From positions 1 through 52,571 of the forward strand of contig CAZFQD010000001.1 in assembly GCA_964520885.1 (NCBI GenBank): 52,571 nt of DNA, given 5' to 3'. This document shows, piece by piece, positions 50,380 through 52,571 of this stretch. Source of the stretch: CAZFQD01 sp964520885 (GTDB taxonomy: Bacteria > Bacillota > Clostridia > Oscillospirales > SIG519). A program made the position numbers and the translations under genes. Under the pieces are notes generated by a model. It was not told the DNA's origin. It saw only the letters and a list, made by a program, of their open reading frames with translations, and searched no databases. The stretch's first letter is position 1. Every line of letters starts with the position of its first letter.

Positions 50380-51606
50380 ATGATACGAAAAAGAATAAAA
50401 AAGAGGCAATTATTAAAAAAGAAAAAGCGAGGCGAATTTTTTCTTTATTTAACAGTAATTATTTTTTCTGTACTTTTTCTTTTTTTAGGGAATAAAATTG
50501 CAACTAATGATTTACCTGTTTTAAATGGTGATTATTCAAAGCAAACAATTGTAACGGCAAAAATAGAAAAAATAACGGACAGGTCTTTAGAAGAATATAG
50601 CCTTGATGAAAATAATACGAATAAAATTGTTAAGATAACCTTTGATGCTATGATTCTCAGCGGAGCAGAAAAAGGAAAAAAAGTTGCAGGAATTCAAAGC
50701 ATTGGTAGCATTTACATTTATGATATGAATACACCAGAGGTCAAAAAGGGGGACAAAATTTTACTCCTATACAACGAAGGTCAGGAAGAAATTGATTGGC
50801 AATTTGTTGAGTTTGTAAGAACGGACAAGCTTCTTGTATTTGGCATTCTTTTTGTTTTTGCGTTGCTGTTATTCGGACACATAAAAGGGTTCAATACACT
50901 ACTTTCTCTTGTTTTTACTTGCGGTGCTATTTTTGCAGTTTTTATTCCATCCATACTTTCCGGAAAAAATATTTATTTATCATCTATAATCATTTGTTTA
51001 TATACAATTTTAATGACATATCTGATAGTAAATGGGTTCAATAAAAAAACACTTTCAGCCATTCTTGGTTGCTTTGGTGGAATTTTTATATCTGGAATAT
51101 TAACCATTATTATGGATAAAGTTCTTGCATTAACAGGATATGTTAATGAGGAATCAGGTTATTTATTTTGTGTATCGACCGAAGCACCAATTGATTTAAA
51201 AGCAATTATTTTTGCCGCCATACTTATTGGAGCAATGGGTGCAATAATGGATGTTTCAATGTCGATATCTTCTTCTCTTTGGGAAGTAAAAAATAAATCA
51301 GACTATTCTTCTTTCAATGTTTTGTTTAAATCAGGAATGAATATTGGTAGAGATGTAATGGGAACTATGGCAAACACTTTAATTCTTGCCTACATAGGAA
51401 GTTCGCTTTCCGTAGTTTTACTTCTTAGCATATATAGCACATCTTTAATATATCTTTTAAATCAGGAAATGATTGTTGTAGAAATCATTCAGGCACTTGT
51501 AGGCAGTTTTGGAATATTGTTTACAATACCTTTAACCTCTCTTATTTGTGCTGCAATTTACAATAAAGACATTAATGAAAACAGAGCAAGACAGGAGATA
51601 AGTTAA
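50380..51606 (+). CDS. YibE/F family multi-pass membrane protein
   Basis: The 408-residue protein has a very basic N-terminus (RKRIKKRQLLKKKKRGE), one helix, an extracytoplasmic beta domain (about 50-145, VTAKIEKITDRSLEEYS to DKILLLYNEG), then about seven membrane helices with the family motif GAIMDVSMSISSSLWEV and IGRDVMGTMANTLILAYIG. Function is unknown. GAGGTG precedes ATG 50380. It is flanked by short direct repeats. Confidence 0.93.
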   Translation: MIRKRIKKRQLLKKKKRGEFFLYLTVIIFSVLFLFLGNKIATNDLPVLNGDYSKQTIVTAKIEKITDRSLEEYSLDENNTNKIVKITFDAMILSGAEKGKKVAGIQSIGSIYIYDMNTPEVKKGDKILLLYNEGQEEIDWQFVEFVRTDKLLVFGILFVFALLLFGHIKGFNTLLSLVFTCGAIFAVFIPSILSGKNIYLSSIIICLYTILMTYLIVNGFNKKTLSAILGCFGGIFISGILTIIMDKVLALTGYVNEESGYLFCVSTEAPIDLKAIIFAAILIGAMGAIMDVSMSISSSLWEVKNKSDYSSFNVLFKSGMNIGRDVMGTMANTLILAYIGSSLSVVLLLSIYSTSLIYLLNQEMIVVEIIQALVGSFGILFTIPLTSLICAAIYNKDINENRARQEIS

Positions 51607-51850
51607 CTAGCATAAGTAAAGGGATAATAGAAAAGTTATAAATGTATAAATTATACCAAAGACACAGAACAGGTCTGACCCCAAAAAAGTAGACAAAATA
51701 GGGACGGATAATATATGCTAAAAATATGGAAATGAAAAGAATGAAAAAAGTATATTCAGACTAGTTCAAAAAGTATGTAATAGAAAATTATTATAACAGT
51801 CCGTTGGGAATAAAAGTAATTGCCCAAAAGAAGGAGCATTTTATATTATT
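51607..51850. other. intergenic stretch with a repeat end
   Basis: No gene. It contains ACAGGTCTGACCCCAAAAAA followed by the right-hand direct repeat, a string that looks like a mobile-element or REP end, but no transposase is near. Confidence 0.5.
51688..51707 (+). repeat. 20-bp direct repeat right of yibE/F
   Basis: AGTAGACAAAATAGGGACGG, partner of 50307-50326. Confidence 0.75.
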
Positions 51851-52375
51851 ATGGCATTTTCTTTATTAATTTTATTTTCATCTTGTAAGCCAAATATTAA
51901 TTCATCAAGTTCGATTGTTTCAAACAATAGTTCTAATATGGTATCCTCTGAGCTATTAAATAAAGTTTCAAAGCTGATAATATTTGCAGAGGAACACAGA
52001 TATTAAAGAGCAACTCTCCTTTGGGACCATTTATTCCTATATCTGATAAACCTATTACTCCTAATGATTGGGAGTGCCTTGACGGAACTTTGTTGATTGA
52101 AAATGGAATTCCTTATATAATATTTTCTCATGAATGGGCACAAGTATATGATGGGCAAATTTGTGTTATGCCTTTGTCCGAAGACTTGAAAACACCATTA
52201 GATAAGCCAACCATTCTATTTAGAGCATCAGAAGCCCCTTGGACAATGGCTAATAATTGGAATGATATTTAAAAGCTTAGGTAATGAGCTTATACTTACA
52301 ATTCATTGTCCAAATAATACTCCGTTTGAGCGACCTGTTTTCTTTAAAATTGAAGAAAAAAATGGGCAAGATTAA
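51851..52375 (+). pseudogene. decayed GH43 glycoside hydrolase lipoprotein
   Basis: Three pieces in different frames belong together. From 51851 a lipoprotein signal (MAFSLLILFSSCKP) runs to a stop at 52004. From about 52009 the frame reads SPFGPFIPISDKPITPNDW, CLDGTLLIENGIPYIIFSHE and EAPWTMANNW, the central part of a GH43 beta-propeller enzyme (arabinan/xylan side-chain hydrolases). A last piece at about 52276-52375 (LGNELILTIHCPNNTPFERP, then FFKIEEKNGQD) is the GH43 end. The catalytic first blade is missing. GAAGGAG still precedes the ATG. Confidence 0.8.
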
Positions 52376-52376
52376 A

Positions 52377-52520
52377 GATATTGTTTATACTCCAAATGTT
52401 AAAAACGTAGCAATTTACGATAAAATATATGCTGAATATGAAATATTACACGATTACTTTGGCAAAAATGCCAACGATGTTATGAAAAGGCTTAAAAAGA
52501 TTAAGAAGGAAACGAGGTAA
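52377..52520 (+). pseudogene. 3'-terminal remnant of a ribulokinase-like FGGY sugar kinase
   Basis: The codons read VYTPNVKNVAIYDKIYAEYE, then LHDYFGKNANDVMKRLKKIK before a natural stop. This matches the C-terminus of L-ribulokinase (AraB), where IYDKLY..Y..LHDYFG is typical. Only about 48 codons remain, joined directly to the GH43 end. With GH43 it suggests a lost arabinose-utilisation locus. Downstream an ATG at 52527 opens only 10 codons. Confidence 0.65.
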
Positions 52521-52571
52521 AATATTATGCTTAAAAAATATGTGTACATCTGCAAATAATGATAGCGAATG

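Noticed and set aside
52284..52376. Start of a small protein gene ahead of the ribulokinase tail
   Set aside because: The first 31 codons are the GH43 end read in the wrong frame; only the part after 52376 is protein-like.
1..52571. tRNA or rRNA genes
   Set aside because: I saw no cloverleaf with conserved TTCGA-type arm or rRNA segments on either strand.

Overview
The window comes from an AT-rich, endospore-forming anaerobic member of the Clostridia (Bacillota), most like the Oscillospirales/Ruminiclostridium side of the class. The grounds are the gene order miaB-ylbF-mutS-mutL-miaA-hfq-(HlyD-like)-yggS-sepF-yggT-divIVA-ileS, the presence of spo0A and ypeB, a bcd-etfBA operon whose EtfA carries a ferredoxin domain, strong sigma-A type promoters, and cohesin/dockerin proteins. 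Almost all sequence is chromosomal core, cut by small accessory insertions.

Layout. 1-8.2 kb: mnmG, then a two-gene accessory block (secreted double polysaccharide deacetylase with dockerin; membrane-anchored cohesin protein), then a decayed second copy of the mnmG 3' end. 8.4-10.6 kb: glmS behind a glmS ribozyme. 10.6-12.4 kb: a small helical protein and a DUF362-ferredoxin protein. 12.5-15.2 kb: a NiCo (czcD) riboswitch with a P-type metal ATPase. 15.4-16.7 kb: spo0A behind a highly structured leader, then a gene remnant. 16.8-32.8 kb: tRNA modification, mismatch repair, Hfq, cell division and ileS, interrupted by REP palindromes and remains of RAYT (REP-associated tyrosine transposase) genes. 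32.8-33.5 kb: a DUF4160/DUF2442 pair followed by a second copy of the ileS 3' end. 33.6-36.7 kb: a membrane beta-propeller protein and an XRE regulator. 36.8-40.5 kb: a leucine-rich-repeat dockerin protein between ypeB and a second copy of the ypeB 3' end. 40.7-45.4 kb: a zinc-ribbon protein and an envelope cluster (chain-length regulator, BY-kinase, PHP phosphoesterase, UPF0104 protein, lone ABC ATPase). 45.7-50.3 kb: a GltD-like oxidoreductase and the acyl-CoA dehydrogenase/Etf operon. 50.4-52.6 kb: yibE/F and decayed sugar-catabolism genes (GH43 and ribulokinase tails).

The most striking pattern: three separate accessory blocks, with different cargo, sit immediately behind the stop codon of a core gene (mnmG, ileS, ypeB), in the same direction as that gene, and are closed on the far side by a second copy of that gene's own 3' end (182, 74 and 66 bp). 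Differences between the copies are largely synonymous, so the spare copies look like ends of once-functional alleles. This is what single-crossover entry of a circle carrying [core gene 3' end + cargo] would leave. No recombinase is visible in the blocks. Two of the three blocks encode dockerin proteins, and the first also encodes a candidate cohesin anchor, so the cargo may form a small cell-surface complex.
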